The notes: generated by a model from the letters alone, not told the origin. A stretch of DNA of 60,748 nt from Paenibacillus algorifonticola (GCF_000971975.1 NZ_LAQO01000048.1:1-60748), one strand, 5' to 3'. Positions 25,207-34,610 are shown, numbered from the stretch's first letter. Numbers and translations: made by a program.

Positions 25207-26070
25207 ATGAAGCTGGCCATGCGTCTGAAAAAAAGAGTGAACCGGTCCTGGCAGGTGGATATTATGCTGCTTCTTGTACTGGGCTTGTTTGGTTCCTTTA
25301 TGGCAGTTCCGTTGATCTATGTCATGAATAATGCCTTTAAGCCGCTTGATGAGCTGTTTATATTCCCGCCTACGCTGTTCGTAAGGAATGCAACGCTTGA
25401 AAATTTCGCGGATTTGTTTCAAGTCATGAAAAATTCATGGGTTCCATTTTCCAGATATATTTTCAATACCTTTTTTATTACGGCAGCTGGAACGGCAGGA
25501 CATATTTTGCTAGCATCGGCGGCGGCTTACCCGCTAGCCAAGCATAAGTTTCGCGGACATAAAGTGCTGTTTACGGTTATTGTCCTTTCGCTGATGTTTT
25601 CCCCGCATGTGACGGCGATTCCAAATTATATGATCATGTCCGTGCTGGGATGGATGGATTCGTACCAAGCTGTAATCATTCCGGCGTTTGCTTATCCGCT
25701 TGGCCTGTATTTAATGAAACAATTCATGGAGCAAATACCGGATGCTTTGCTGGAAGCTGCTAAGATCGACGGCGCCAGCGAATACCGGATATTTTGGCAA
25801 GTCGTTATGCCGCTCGTCAAGCCTGCCTGGCTGACGCTGCTAATTCTGATGATGCAAATGCTTTGGGGAACGGATGGAGGCAGCTTCATTTACAGCGAAC
25901 AACTCAAGACGATGCATTATGCGATGGGGCAAATCATTCAAGGCGGTATTGCCCGTGCAGGGGTGGGCGCCGCAGTGGCGGTTATTATGATGACCGTGCC
26001 GATCGTGACATTTGTTTTTTCACAAAGCAATGTCATTCAGACAATGGCTTCGTCTGGGATGAAGGACTAA
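25207..26070 (+). CDS. Sugar ABC transporter permease, MalG type (pair 1)
   Basis: 287 residues starting at ATG 25207 (MKLAMRLKKR). The longer frame reading back to 24928 lies within the preceding gene and is rejected. Six helices with an EAA loop LLEAAKIDGASEYRIFWQVVMP. GGTGGGGG precedes the start. It pairs with the permease just upstream to form one transport channel. Confidence 0.9.
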   Translation: MKLAMRLKKRVNRSWQVDIMLLLVLGLFGSFMAVPLIYVMNNAFKPLDELFIFPPTLFVRNATLENFADLFQVMKNSWVPFSRYIFNTFFITAAGTAGHILLASAAAYPLAKHKFRGHKVLFTVIVLSLMFSPHVTAIPNYMIMSVLGWMDSYQAVIIPAFAYPLGLYLMKQFMEQIPDALLEAAKIDGASEYRIFWQVVMPLVKPAWLTLLILMMQMLWGTDGGSFIYSEQLKTMHYAMGQIIQGGIARAGVGAAVAVIMMTVPIVTFVFSQSNVIQTMASSGMKD

Positions 26071-26074
26071 AGCG

Positions 26075-27538
26075 ATGGGGGCGTATGGATTGAAAATAAA
26101 GCGAGCGATACTGTTTATGGCTGCTGTGTTCATCTTCGCCGGCTTAAGTCCGAAGCTGGCCCACGCGTCGCCGTATGAGGGGTATACCTATTCCTATTGG
26201 GGGGAGACCGTTCATTCGCCAATCGCGTATCTTCCTTCCAAGACGATAACGGGACAAGAAATAGGAATAGGGCCATGGAGCTCTCCAGTTGATATGTTTG
26301 TAGCGCCTGACGGCCATTTGTACGTTCTGGATTCAGGAAACGGGCGAATTGTCGTGCTTGACAGCGAGTGGAAGGCAGTCCGTCAAATTAAGGGCTTCCA
26401 GAACAACGGCAAGCAGGACGGTTTCAATAATCCGGAAGGTATCTTCGTTACGGAGGCTGGTCATATCTATGTGGCGGATACCGAAAATAGGCGCGTGGTC
26501 GAGCTGGACGGCAGCGGAGCATTCGTCAGAGAAATTTCCGCTCCGAAGTCGGAGGTCATCAGCAGCAATTTCGAATACTTCCCGCGAAAGGTCATCGTGG
26601 ATAAAGCCGGCCGTATTTACGTTGTCGCCAGAGGCGTCTTCGATGGCATTATAGAATTCGACAGCGAGGGCGGCTTTACTGGATTTATGGGGACGAACCG
26701 CGTGCAGTTTGATCCTGTGGATTTGTTCTGGAAGACGGTATCGACAAAAGAGCAGCGGGAAAAGCTGATCCGATTTGTCCCCATTGAATTTAACAATGTA
26801 GATGTTGATCTGGACGGATTTATCTTTACGACTACAGCTGACAAGCAGACTTCAGCTCCCGTCAAAAGGCTGAATCCATCCGGCATTGATGTTATTCGCA
26901 TAAATGGGAATATAGGTCCCGTAGGCGATTTGAGCACAATGCGCTCGGCCTTCATTGACATCGATGTAAGCGGCAATGGCGTTTACCGGACGCTTGATTC
27001 GACCCGGGGACGCATTTTTACTTATAACGAAGACGGCAATCTATTATACGTATTTGGCCAGCTGGGCAATCAGCAGGGCACGTTTAAAAATCCGGTTGCG
27101 GTTGAAAGCTCCGGCAATCGGGTCTTTGTTCTGGACCGCGATCAGGGGAGAATTACCGAGTTTGTTGCGACCAAATTCGGAAGCCTCGTTAACGAGGCGA
27201 ATGGATTATACAGCATAGGGAAACACGATGATGCTGCAAAGCTATGGAGGGAAGTGCTCCGGCTTGATGCGAATTATGAAATGGCCTATATCGGCATTGG
27301 AAAGTCGATGCTGCGCCAAGGCGAATATAAGCAAGCTATGACTTTTCTGAAGCTGGGCAACGACAGGGAATATTATTCCAAAGCCTTAACGAAATATCGC
27401 AGGGAATATATGCGTGAGCACTTTGGGATCTTTATGACGGTTCTGATCCCGCTGATTCTGGTCGTTATCGCCGTTCGCCGAAGCATGAGGCTAAGAAAGG
27501 GGGAGCTGAAACAGGATGCGGTTTCTCAAGGAGGCTAG
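26075..27538 (+). CDS. NHL-repeat beta-propeller with TPR and C-terminal membrane anchor
   Basis: 487 residues. A signal peptide (ILFMAAVFIFAGLSPKLAHA) is followed by about five NHL-type blades (DMFVAPDGHLYVLDSGNGR, GIFVTEAGHIYVADTENRR, then AVESSGNRVFVLDRDQGRIT). A TPR-like pair of helices follows (LYSIGKHDDAAKLWREVLRL, YEMAYIGIGKSMLRQGEYKQ). One membrane helix (GIFMTVLIPLILVVIAVRR) lies near residue 460 with a basic tail inside. So the propeller should sit outside the cell on a membrane stalk. No enzymatic motif is visible; NHL propellers mostly bind protein or glycan. It lies between two ABC permease pairs, suggesting an accessory surface role. Confidence 0.75.
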   Translation: MGAYGLKIKRAILFMAAVFIFAGLSPKLAHASPYEGYTYSYWGETVHSPIAYLPSKTITGQEIGIGPWSSPVDMFVAPDGHLYVLDSGNGRIVVLDSEWKAVRQIKGFQNNGKQDGFNNPEGIFVTEAGHIYVADTENRRVVELDGSGAFVREISAPKSEVISSNFEYFPRKVIVDKAGRIYVVARGVFDGIIEFDSEGGFTGFMGTNRVQFDPVDLFWKTVSTKEQREKLIRFVPIEFNNVDVDLDGFIFTTTADKQTSAPVKRLNPSGIDVIRINGNIGPVGDLSTMRSAFIDIDVSGNGVYRTLDSTRGRIFTYNEDGNLLYVFGQLGNQQGTFKNPVAVESSGNRVFVLDRDQGRITEFVATKFGSLVNEANGLYSIGKHDDAAKLWREVLRLDANYEMAYIGIGKSMLRQGEYKQAMTFLKLGNDREYYSKALTKYRREYMREHFGIFMTVLIPLILVVIAVRRSMRLRKGELKQDAVSQGG

Positions 27539-28139
27539 GTACTCGCTGCACGTTGCATTCCATCCCTTTGACGGGTTTTGGGACCTAAAATACGAGAATA
27601 AAGGAAAGCTCCGGATCGCGCTTGTCATTTTGCTCGCCGTGACGGTTACGATGATCCTGAAGCGGCAGTATGCTGGCTATGTCGTCAACTATAATCATCC
27701 GCTTGAATTAAACAGCATTGATGAATTGAAGTACATCATTCTGCCTTTCCTCCTGTGGTGTGTCGCGAACTGGTCGCTCACTACGCTGATGGACGGAGAA
27801 GGGAAATTTGCAGAGATTGTCATCGCTACGGGTTATGCGATGCTTCCTTTGATTTTGATCTATTTGCCCAATATGCTGCTCAGCAATGTGATTACGCTGC
27901 GCGAGGCCTCTTTCTATTATTTGCTGGAATCTGCGGCAGCGATATGGTTTGTTTGGCTGCTGTTTATTGGAACGATGACGATTCATCAATATACGGTTAC
28001 GAAGACGATCATGACGATGCTGTTAACGGTTGTAGTGATGGGCGTCATTATTTTTCTAGGGCTGCTCTTCTTCAGCCTGATCCAGCAAATCGTTAGTTTT
28101 GTGTACACGATTTACCAGGAACTTTCATTGCGAGCATAA
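27516..28139 (+). CDS. Yip1-like integral membrane protein
   Basis: 207 residues with five hydrophobic segments (ALVILLAVTVTMIL, YIILPFLLWCVANWSLTTLM, IVIATGYAMLPLILIYLPNMLL and two more), matching the Yip1/YIP1 family of polytopic proteins. It overlaps the NHL gene by 23 bases and starts after GGGGGAG. Function in bacteria is unknown. Its tight coupling to the NHL protein and the DUF5696-like protein suggests that the three act together. Confidence 0.75.
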   Translation: MRFLKEARYSLHVAFHPFDGFWDLKYENKGKLRIALVILLAVTVTMILKRQYAGYVVNYNHPLELNSIDELKYIILPFLLWCVANWSLTTLMDGEGKFAEIVIATGYAMLPLILIYLPNMLLSNVITLREASFYYLLESAAAIWFVWLLFIGTMTIHQYTVTKTIMTMLLTVVVMGVIIFLGLLFFSLIQQIVSFVYTIYQELSLRA

Positions 28140-28155
28140 GAAAGGGGGCCAAGCG

Positions 28156-30783
28156 GTGAAGCGGAAGCTTGCGATCATCATGACGGCAGCCATTACTGGC
28201 TGCTTGCTTATATCTCAAGGCACCAATTTCGCGGAATATGCATCCGAGGTCGTAGCTGAGCCTGTTTCTGCATCCGGTTTAGCATCTGTATCCGCGTCGA
28301 AATCTGCGGAAGAGGAAGTGTTGGAGCCTGCGCCAAGCAACGGGCAAAATAGCGGGCTTGCGCCTTCAATCAGCCTTTCCGGCAAGGTGCCTGCTTTGTC
28401 CGATGGTATGGAAATGGCGGCTGAAAATGAATTTTTATCGTTGTACGTCAACCCTGAAACGACGGAAATTGCGGTTCGGGACAAGCGAAGCCAGGTGGTC
28501 TGGTATTCCAATCCGCAAAATCGCGAAGATGATTCGGTCGCAACCGGCTATAACAAGACGAAGCTGAACGTGCAGGTCGAGATCGCTTATTTTGACAGCG
28601 CGGGAAATGCCTTGAAGTATGACAATTACACCCATAGCGTTCAGAACGGCCAATATGCCATAGAGAAGGCAAATGGCGGACTTGACATCGTCTATACGCT
28701 AGGGGAGGTCAAAAGCGACATCGATGAGATCCCTAAATATATTAGCGCGGACCGATTTCAAACCGTCATTCTGGATAAAATCGAACAGCCGGTGGACAAA
28801 AGAGAAGTTGAAAAGCGTTTTAAATTTGATGAGAAAAACCAGCGTTATGAAAGAAGGGACTCCTCCTTTAAAGGAATCGGATTATCAAAGGTTACCGAAA
28901 TCTTCAATCGGATCGGCTATGACGAGGAGCAGAAAGCAATTGATAAGGCGGCGTATGGCGAAGCGTCCACTGGCAGCGCCAATGTTCGGATTCCTTTGCA
29001 TTATCGGCTTGATGGCGAGCATCTGTTGGTGACAGTTGCGGCCAGCGAGATCGAATATCCAGCTGCGATGAAAATTCAAACCCTTTCCCTGCTTCCGTTT
29101 TTTGGCGCAAGTGGACGCGAGGATGAAGGCTATACGTTCGTGCCGGATGGATCGGGTTCGCTGATCCGTTTCAACAATGGCAAAACCTACGACGCGCCGT
29201 TTCGGACGGCCCTTTACGGTTCCGACGCGTCCATTAGCCAGCTCATCAAAATTCAGCAAGAGGAAGCTGCGCGCTTGCCTGTATTCGGCATGAAATATGA
29301 GAACCGGGCATTTGTCGCAATTATTGAAAAGGGTGATGCGGTCGCCGCGGTTGAAGCGGACGTAAGCGGCAGGCTGAACGATTATAATACCGTTTTTTCC
29401 AGCTTTACACTGACTCATTTGGAGGAGGTTACCTTGACGAACGGGTGGCGCTCCAGTACGGTCAAAAAGTTTCAAGCGGAGCCTTTTGAAGGGGAGATTA
29501 CGGTTCGTTACGGCTTTCTCGGCACGGGGGAAGCCAGCTATTCAGGCATGGCGGCTCATTACCGCAATTATTTGATCAAGCAAACAGGCCTAACGAGGCT
29601 GCTGGATGAAGGGGAAGTTCCGTTCTATGTCGAGCTAATTGGTGGCATACCGAAAAAGAAATTTTTCTTGGGCATTCCTTATAAAGCCTATGAGCCGCTT
29701 ACGACCTTCAATCAGGCGGAGTCTATTTTGGGACAAATGCTGGATAGGGGAATCGGCGGCATCAAGCTGCGTTATACGGGTTGGTTTAACGAGGGTCTAA
29801 ACCATAACCTTCCCAAGTCGATTGCCGTTGACAAGAAGCTCGGTGGAAGTGAAGGATTAAACGAGCTTAAGGCATATGCCGATGCGAACGGTATATCGCT
29901 GCTTCCTGATGCCGCTTTTCTTGAGGCTGCTCCGCAAGCGGATGGTTTCAAAAAGTCGAGCGAAGCTTCTCGATTTATTACGGGCAGGCTGGCGGAAATT
30001 TATCCTTACAGCGTGGCCAGCTTCAGTCAAGAGGATGAACGCGAGCCTGGTTATGTAGTCAGTCCGAAGTCGCTGCCGAAAATCACAGCTGGATTTATGG
30101 ACGATTACGGGAAGCTGCAGCTGTCCGGACTGTCGCTGCGCGATCTTGGCAGCGAGCTGAACTCCGATTTCAACCGTTCTGAGGTCATCAATCGCGAGGA
30201 AGCGAAAGAGATCGTAAAACAACAGCTGAAGAAAATAAGCGGCTCCGTCAAGGAACTGCTGATGGAGGGCGGAAATGCCTATTCGGTCCCCTATGCGCGG
30301 CATATTGTGGACGCCCCGATAACAAGCAGCGGCTATAATATTACCGATGAGAGCGTTCCATTTTTTCAACTGGTTTATCACGGTTACGTTCATACAGCTG
30401 GAAGCGCTTGGAACATGGCGGATGATCAAGATTCTTCCTACAATTTTCTAAAAGCGCTCGAAACGGGCTCCTCTTTGCATTACACGTGGTTTTTTGCTGA
30501 CTCATCCGCGATCAAAATGACGGAGTTCGACCATTTGTATTCGGCCGATTATCGGGGCTGGATCGACGAAGCGGCGCAGAGGTATGAAGAACTTAACGAC
30601 GTTCTCCATGATGTGCAATCCCAGGCGATTATTGATCATCGGGCACTTGCAGATGGGGTGTACCGGACCACTTTCGAAAAAGGGAAAACCATTATCGTCA
30701 ATTATAACGATGTTTTGGCTGAAGTGGGCGGAATTACAGTTAGGGCAAAGGATTATTGGGTGGGAGGTGAAGTACAGCGATGA
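28156..30783 (+). CDS. DUF5696-like secreted protein
   Basis: 875 residues from GTG 28156 (AAAGGGGG upstream); a longer frame from 28099 lies within the Yip1-like gene. Signal peptide KLAIIMTAAITGCLLISQGT. The N-terminal half is beta-rich (ENEFLSLYVNPETTEIAVRDK, FVPDGSGSLIRFNNGKTY). From about residue 470 a barrel-like part follows (YVELIGGIPKKKFFLGIPYK, GIGGIKLRYTGWFNEGLNH, DANGISLLPDAAFLEAA, VPYARHIVDAPITSSGYN). The pattern matches what I know as DUF5696 proteins of Paenibacillaceae, which recur next to ABC permeases. A glycosidase-like role is plausible but unproven. The last base pairs overlap the next gene by four. Confidence 0.7.
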   Translation: MKRKLAIIMTAAITGCLLISQGTNFAEYASEVVAEPVSASGLASVSASKSAEEEVLEPAPSNGQNSGLAPSISLSGKVPALSDGMEMAAENEFLSLYVNPETTEIAVRDKRSQVVWYSNPQNREDDSVATGYNKTKLNVQVEIAYFDSAGNALKYDNYTHSVQNGQYAIEKANGGLDIVYTLGEVKSDIDEIPKYISADRFQTVILDKIEQPVDKREVEKRFKFDEKNQRYERRDSSFKGIGLSKVTEIFNRIGYDEEQKAIDKAAYGEASTGSANVRIPLHYRLDGEHLLVTVAASEIEYPAAMKIQTLSLLPFFGASGREDEGYTFVPDGSGSLIRFNNGKTYDAPFRTALYGSDASISQLIKIQQEEAARLPVFGMKYENRAFVAIIEKGDAVAAVEADVSGRLNDYNTVFSSFTLTHLEEVTLTNGWRSSTVKKFQAEPFEGEITVRYGFLGTGEASYSGMAAHYRNYLIKQTGLTRLLDEGEVPFYVELIGGIPKKKFFLGIPYKAYEPLTTFNQAESILGQMLDRGIGGIKLRYTGWFNEGLNHNLPKSIAVDKKLGGSEGLNELKAYADANGISLLPDAAFLEAAPQADGFKKSSEASRFITGRLAEIYPYSVASFSQEDEREPGYVVSPKSLPKITAGFMDDYGKLQLSGLSLRDLGSELNSDFNRSEVINREEAKEIVKQQLKKISGSVKELLMEGGNAYSVPYARHIVDAPITSSGYNITDESVPFFQLVYHGYVHTAGSAWNMADDQDSSYNFLKALETGSSLHYTWFFADSSAIKMTEFDHLYSADYRGWIDEAAQRYEELNDVLHDVQSQAIIDHRALADGVYRTTFEKGKTIIVNYNDVLAEVGGITVRAKDYWVGGEVQR

Positions 30784-31679
30784 GGTTCAGGAAGCTTTCG
30801 CTTGAACAAAAAAACAGATATTACGGACTGTATTTCATTCTTCCCTGGTTTGCAGGCTTCTTGTTCCTGTTTATCGTTCCGCTGCTGTCATCGTTTCGGT
30901 ACAGCTTTAGCAATCTGCAAGTCACGAATGACGGCTTTAGTCTGGACTTTATCGGACTGTCCAATTACCGGGAAGCCTTGTTGTCGCATGAATCGTACGT
31001 CAGAATATTGACGGAATCGGTCGTGGATATTGCGGTCAACACACCGCTCATTATCATATTCAGCTTATTTTTTGCGGTGCTGCTTAACCAGAGATTTAGA
31101 GGACGGGTGCTGGCCCGGGCAATCTTCTTCCTTCCCGTTATTTTGGCATCGGGCATTATCGCCAGCATCGAGAACGGAGATTTGATGCAATCCGTCGTTC
31201 GAAGCGCAAACGATACTACCGGCGGCGGCTTGTCCATCATGAAAAATCTAGAGCTCGCCGTGCTGCTCATCGAATCAGGGGTGAGTATGACCTTTGTGGA
31301 GTATTTGACAGGTGCTGTCAGCCGAATTTATGAGATTATCAGCCAATCGGGTGTCCAAATTCTTATTTTCCTGGCGGGTCTTCAGTCCATTTCTCCTTCT
31401 TTGTACGAAGCCGCTAAGATCGAAGGCTCGACTGGCTACGAGGCGTTCTGGAAAATTACGTTTCCGATGATCAGCCCGTTAATTTTGACGAACCTGGTCT
31501 ATACGATTATCGACAGCTTCATCAGTGATGAAACAAGCCGGCTTGTCGTGGATACGGCATTCAAAAGCTATGATTTTGGCCTCAGCGCGGCGATGGCGTG
31601 GATGTATTTTGCTGTCATTGCGCTTGTGCTGTGGATTACGACATCGCTTGTCTCGCGTAAGGTTTTTTATCAAGATTAG
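30780..31679 (+). CDS. Sugar ABC transporter permease (pair 2)
   Basis: 299 residues; ATG in a four-base overlap with the DUF5696-like gene. Six helices and an EAA loop LYEAAKIEGSTGYEAFWKITFPMI. The region between helices 3 and 4 (GDLMQSVVRSANDTTGGGLSIMKNLELAVLLIE) is longer than in the first pair, as seen in permeases that co-occur with DUF5696. It forms the second channel of this locus with the next gene. Confidence 0.9.
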   Translation: MRFRKLSLEQKNRYYGLYFILPWFAGFLFLFIVPLLSSFRYSFSNLQVTNDGFSLDFIGLSNYREALLSHESYVRILTESVVDIAVNTPLIIIFSLFFAVLLNQRFRGRVLARAIFFLPVILASGIIASIENGDLMQSVVRSANDTTGGGLSIMKNLELAVLLIESGVSMTFVEYLTGAVSRIYEIISQSGVQILIFLAGLQSISPSLYEAAKIEGSTGYEAFWKITFPMISPLILTNLVYTIIDSFISDETSRLVVDTAFKSYDFGLSAAMAWMYFAVIALVLWITTSLVSRKVFYQD

Positions 31680-31699
31680 CGGATTGAAGGAGGAAGGGC

Positions 31700-32716
31700 A
31701 TGAAGAAGGAAACGGCTGCGGTGCAGCGGTCAACAAAAGAAAAATTGCAGCAGCGCATGGCATCCGCTGCCTATTGGTTTGAATTTGTAAAAAAATGGAT
31801 GTGGATGACCGTCCGATTCGTACTCATTTTCGGCATATCGTTTGTCATCGTCTACCCGATTCTATTGAAGCTGTCGATCGCGTTCAAAAGCATGGATGAT
31901 TTGTATGACTCTACGGTCATTTGGGTGCCGCATACGATGACGCTCGACAATTTTAAGCTCGTATTCAAAGCGATGAACTACCCGCATGTTCTGCTCAATA
32001 CGCTGCTTCTATCTTCTGCGGTCATGCTGCTGCAAACGGTTACCTGCGTGCTTGCCGGCTACGGCTTTGCGAGAGTGAAGTTCAGGGGAAGCGGCTTTTT
32101 GTTCGCAGGCGTTATTTTTACGATTTTGGTGCCTGCCCAAACGATTATGGTTCCACTCTATTTGCAATTTAAAAATTTCGATTTATTCGGACTGATTGAG
32201 CTGATCGAGGGCGAGCCGGCCAATCTGATTAATACCTATTGGCCGTTTATAATTTCGGCAGCGCTAGGCATGGGCGTGAAGACCGGTTTATATGTCTATA
32301 TTTTTCGCCAGTTTTTTAAAGGGATTCCGCGAGAGATTGAAGAAGCCGCCTATGTGGATGGAGCTGGCTACTTTACAACCTTTACAAGGGTCATTTTGCC
32401 TAATGCGGTCCCGTCGATGGTGACCGTCATGCTGTTCTCGTTTGTCTGGCAGTGGAACGACTCTTTTTTTACGAACATGTATTTGAATGAGCCAAAGGTC
32501 ATGTCGTCGATGATGGCTTCTTCCGGCTATGCGATTGCTACGTTCCTTAGCGGAGGGGGGCAGGCGGAAACCGCTTCCTACGTTCAGGATCCGTTCTTTA
32601 TGTCCATGATGATGAACACCAGCGTCCTGATGTCTATACTGCCGCTTATTATTTTGTATTTGTTTGTGCAAAGGCATTTTGTAGAGAGTGTCGAACGATC
32701 AGGCTTGGTCGGATAG
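31700..32716 (+). CDS. Sugar ABC transporter permease (pair 2)
   Basis: 338 residues after an AAGGAGGAAGGGC leader. Six helices; EAA loop EIEEAAYVDGAGYFTTFTRVILP. Near residue 290 there is an unusual insert (SSGYAIATFLSGGGQAETAS) between the last helices. No solute-binding protein gene lies beside this pair, so it may use one of the two upstream, or the DUF5696-like protein. Confidence 0.9.
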   Translation: MKKETAAVQRSTKEKLQQRMASAAYWFEFVKKWMWMTVRFVLIFGISFVIVYPILLKLSIAFKSMDDLYDSTVIWVPHTMTLDNFKLVFKAMNYPHVLLNTLLLSSAVMLLQTVTCVLAGYGFARVKFRGSGFLFAGVIFTILVPAQTIMVPLYLQFKNFDLFGLIELIEGEPANLINTYWPFIISAALGMGVKTGLYVYIFRQFFKGIPREIEEAAYVDGAGYFTTFTRVILPNAVPSMVTVMLFSFVWQWNDSFFTNMYLNEPKVMSSMMASSGYAIATFLSGGGQAETASYVQDPFFMSMMMNTSVLMSILPLIILYLFVQRHFVESVERSGLVG

Positions 32717-32725
32717 GAGAGGCGG

Positions 32726-34396
32726 ATGAAAAAGAAATTGACAGTTGTTATCATTTTGGTATTCACATCAGCTCTAGGCTTGTATTTCGCTTTCACATCG
32801 AATCGTTCCGATAGCGCGAGCAGCCCGAAAAAGGAGGAAGCGCCTGCCCAGCAAATGACGCCGCCGGATGCTTATGTATCGCTCGACGGAGCCGTCCGCT
32901 ATCAAACGATTGATAATTTCGGCGCGTCTGACGCATGGTCGATGGAGCCTCTGGGCAAGCATTGGACGGAAGAAAATAAAAATCGCGTTGCGGATTTGCT
33001 TTTTTCAAGAGAGAAAGGAATTGGGCTGTCAGCCTGGCGCTTCAATATCGGTGCAGGCTCGATTGAAACGGACCAGATGCGTATTCCAGATCCATGGAGG
33101 CGGGCGGAATCGTTCAAGCCTTCGGAGGAAGCGGAGTATGATTGGAGCAGGCAGGCGGGTCAGCAATGGTTTCTTCAGGCGGCAAAGGATCGAGGCGTGG
33201 AATCCTTGATCGCATTCGTGAACAGCCCCCCAGTCTGGATAACAAAAAATGGTCATGCTCAACCGGATCCGGACGTCGGCTCCACCAATCTGAAAGAGGG
33301 TTATGAGTATGAATTTGCGGCATTTTTAATCGATGTTTTGGAGCATTTTAGAGAGGAAGGCTTGGCGTTTCAATATATAAGCCCGATTAATGAGCCGACC
33401 TGGGATTGGAATCTGGCTCAGCAAGAAGGCAACCGTTATAACAATGACGATCTTAAGCGTGTCATACTTGAATTGCATCGGCAATTAAAAGAAAGCGGCC
33501 TTGAGGCGCAAATCAGCGCCCCAGACGGCGTAGAAATTACAGCGCTGCTGGATGATGAATTTTATGGGCAGTTTGCAGGGAGCGGGCCATATTCGGGCGG
33601 GGCAAATAGTCTGGGAACAGGAAAATACCGGGAATATATTAAGGAGCTGCTCGGCGATCCCGTGCTCAAGGAAGCGATTGGCAATAAAATCGCTTCGCAT
33701 TCCTATTGGTCCGATTACAGCAAGCCGGGCGACGACCGGCTGGGCAAGCTGAGACAATTGCTGGATGCCAATCTGAAAAAATACGAAGAAAAGGCTAAAT
33801 ATTGGGTGACAGAATATTGTATTCTTGGCGATTACGGTCCCGGGCGTGACCTGGGCATGGAGCCTGCCTTGCATGTGGCCCGTACGATTCATTTTGATTT
33901 GACGGAGGCAAATGCAGCGGCATGGCAGTGGTGGACAGCGGTGTCCAAGGTCGATTACAAGGATGGCCTGATCTATACTGATTTTAGCGAAGCGGGTGAC
34001 GAGCAAAATATTTTGACCTCCAAAATCATGTGGGCGCTTGGCAATTACAGCAAATTTATACGTCCAGGTGCGGAGCGCATCTCGCTTGCAGGACTGGATG
34101 AAGAAGCGCGCAGCGGCTTGCTGGGATCGGCCTATGTACATGAAGGAGAACAGACAGTTACGGCTGTGTTCGTTAATGACAGCGAGGATGATAAGCGCAT
34201 TCGAGTTTCATTGAATGGCGTGGATATGCACCATTCCATTGCATTCATGGAACCGTATATTACGTCGGCGGGCCGAGACCTCGTTCGTGGGGAAAGCGTT
34301 CCCGTGCTGGACGATTATTCGTTTGAAGCCGTTATTCCTGCGAAGTCTGTCGTCACCTTGACGGGAGGAGGGGCAGACAGAAAGGCCAAAGAATAA
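32726..34396 (+). CDS. GH30-type glycoside hydrolase (endo-beta-1,6-galactanase-like)
   Basis: 556 residues. One hydrophobic N-terminal segment (LTVVIILVFTSALGLYFAF) without a lipobox may be a signal or anchor. The catalytic barrel starts with QTIDNFGASDAWSMEPLG, typical of the GH30 branch that includes endo-beta-1,6-galactanases. Acid/base E223 is in SPINEPTWDW; nucleophile E363 is in YWVTEYCIL. A C-terminal beta-sandwich (residues about 455-550) completes the GH30 fold. It should cut a polymer whose products the two upstream transporters import. Xylan or glucan specificity is not excluded. Last gene of the locus, followed by a terminator. Confidence 0.8.
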   Translation: MKKKLTVVIILVFTSALGLYFAFTSNRSDSASSPKKEEAPAQQMTPPDAYVSLDGAVRYQTIDNFGASDAWSMEPLGKHWTEENKNRVADLLFSREKGIGLSAWRFNIGAGSIETDQMRIPDPWRRAESFKPSEEAEYDWSRQAGQQWFLQAAKDRGVESLIAFVNSPPVWITKNGHAQPDPDVGSTNLKEGYEYEFAAFLIDVLEHFREEGLAFQYISPINEPTWDWNLAQQEGNRYNNDDLKRVILELHRQLKESGLEAQISAPDGVEITALLDDEFYGQFAGSGPYSGGANSLGTGKYREYIKELLGDPVLKEAIGNKIASHSYWSDYSKPGDDRLGKLRQLLDANLKKYEEKAKYWVTEYCILGDYGPGRDLGMEPALHVARTIHFDLTEANAAAWQWWTAVSKVDYKDGLIYTDFSEAGDEQNILTSKIMWALGNYSKFIRPGAERISLAGLDEEARSGLLGSAYVHEGEQTVTAVFVNDSEDDKRIRVSLNGVDMHHSIAFMEPYITSAGRDLVRGESVPVLDDYSFEAVIPAKSVVTLTGGGADRKAKE

Positions 34397-34470
34397 GTGA
34401 AAACGATAAGCAGGAAGCAGAGTCGCCCCTTCCTCTCATGAAGTGAATCACGATTCGAAACATAAACAAC

Positions 34471-34512
34471 GCCCTTTCGACTTCCTATTGGGAAGTGAAA
34501 GGGCCTTCTCGT
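34471..34512 (+). terminator. Terminator of the carbohydrate locus
   Basis: GCCCTTTCGACTTCC (34471-34485) pairs with GGGAAGTGAAAGGGC (34490-34504) with a TATT loop and TTCTCGTT after it. The group II intron tail starts 33 bases downstream. Confidence 0.85.
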
Positions 34513-34536
34513 TATATAGAGCTTTGTTAACCTTTT

Positions 34537-34610
34537 GGAACCGCCGTATGCGGACCCGCTGTACGGTGGTGTGAGAGGACGGGGGGTTAGCCGCCCTCTC
34601 CTACTCGATT
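34537..34610 (+). mobile_element. Group II intron remnant: domains V and VI only
   Basis: ACCGCCGTA pairs with TACGGTGGT around a bulge and a GCGGACCCGC tip, the layout of intron domain V. GTGTGAGAGGACGGGGGG then pairs with CCGCCCTCTC as domain VI, and the element ends CCTACTCGAT, the typical 3' end of bacterial group II introns. No domains I-IV and no reverse transcriptase are present, so it is a truncated, inactive tail. Its position just after an intrinsic terminator fits the insertion habit of group IIC introns. Confidence 0.75.

Noticed and set aside
28885..29475. 196-residue frame opposite the DUF5696-like gene
   Set aside because: Antisense shadow of a well-supported gene; no start site and no domain.
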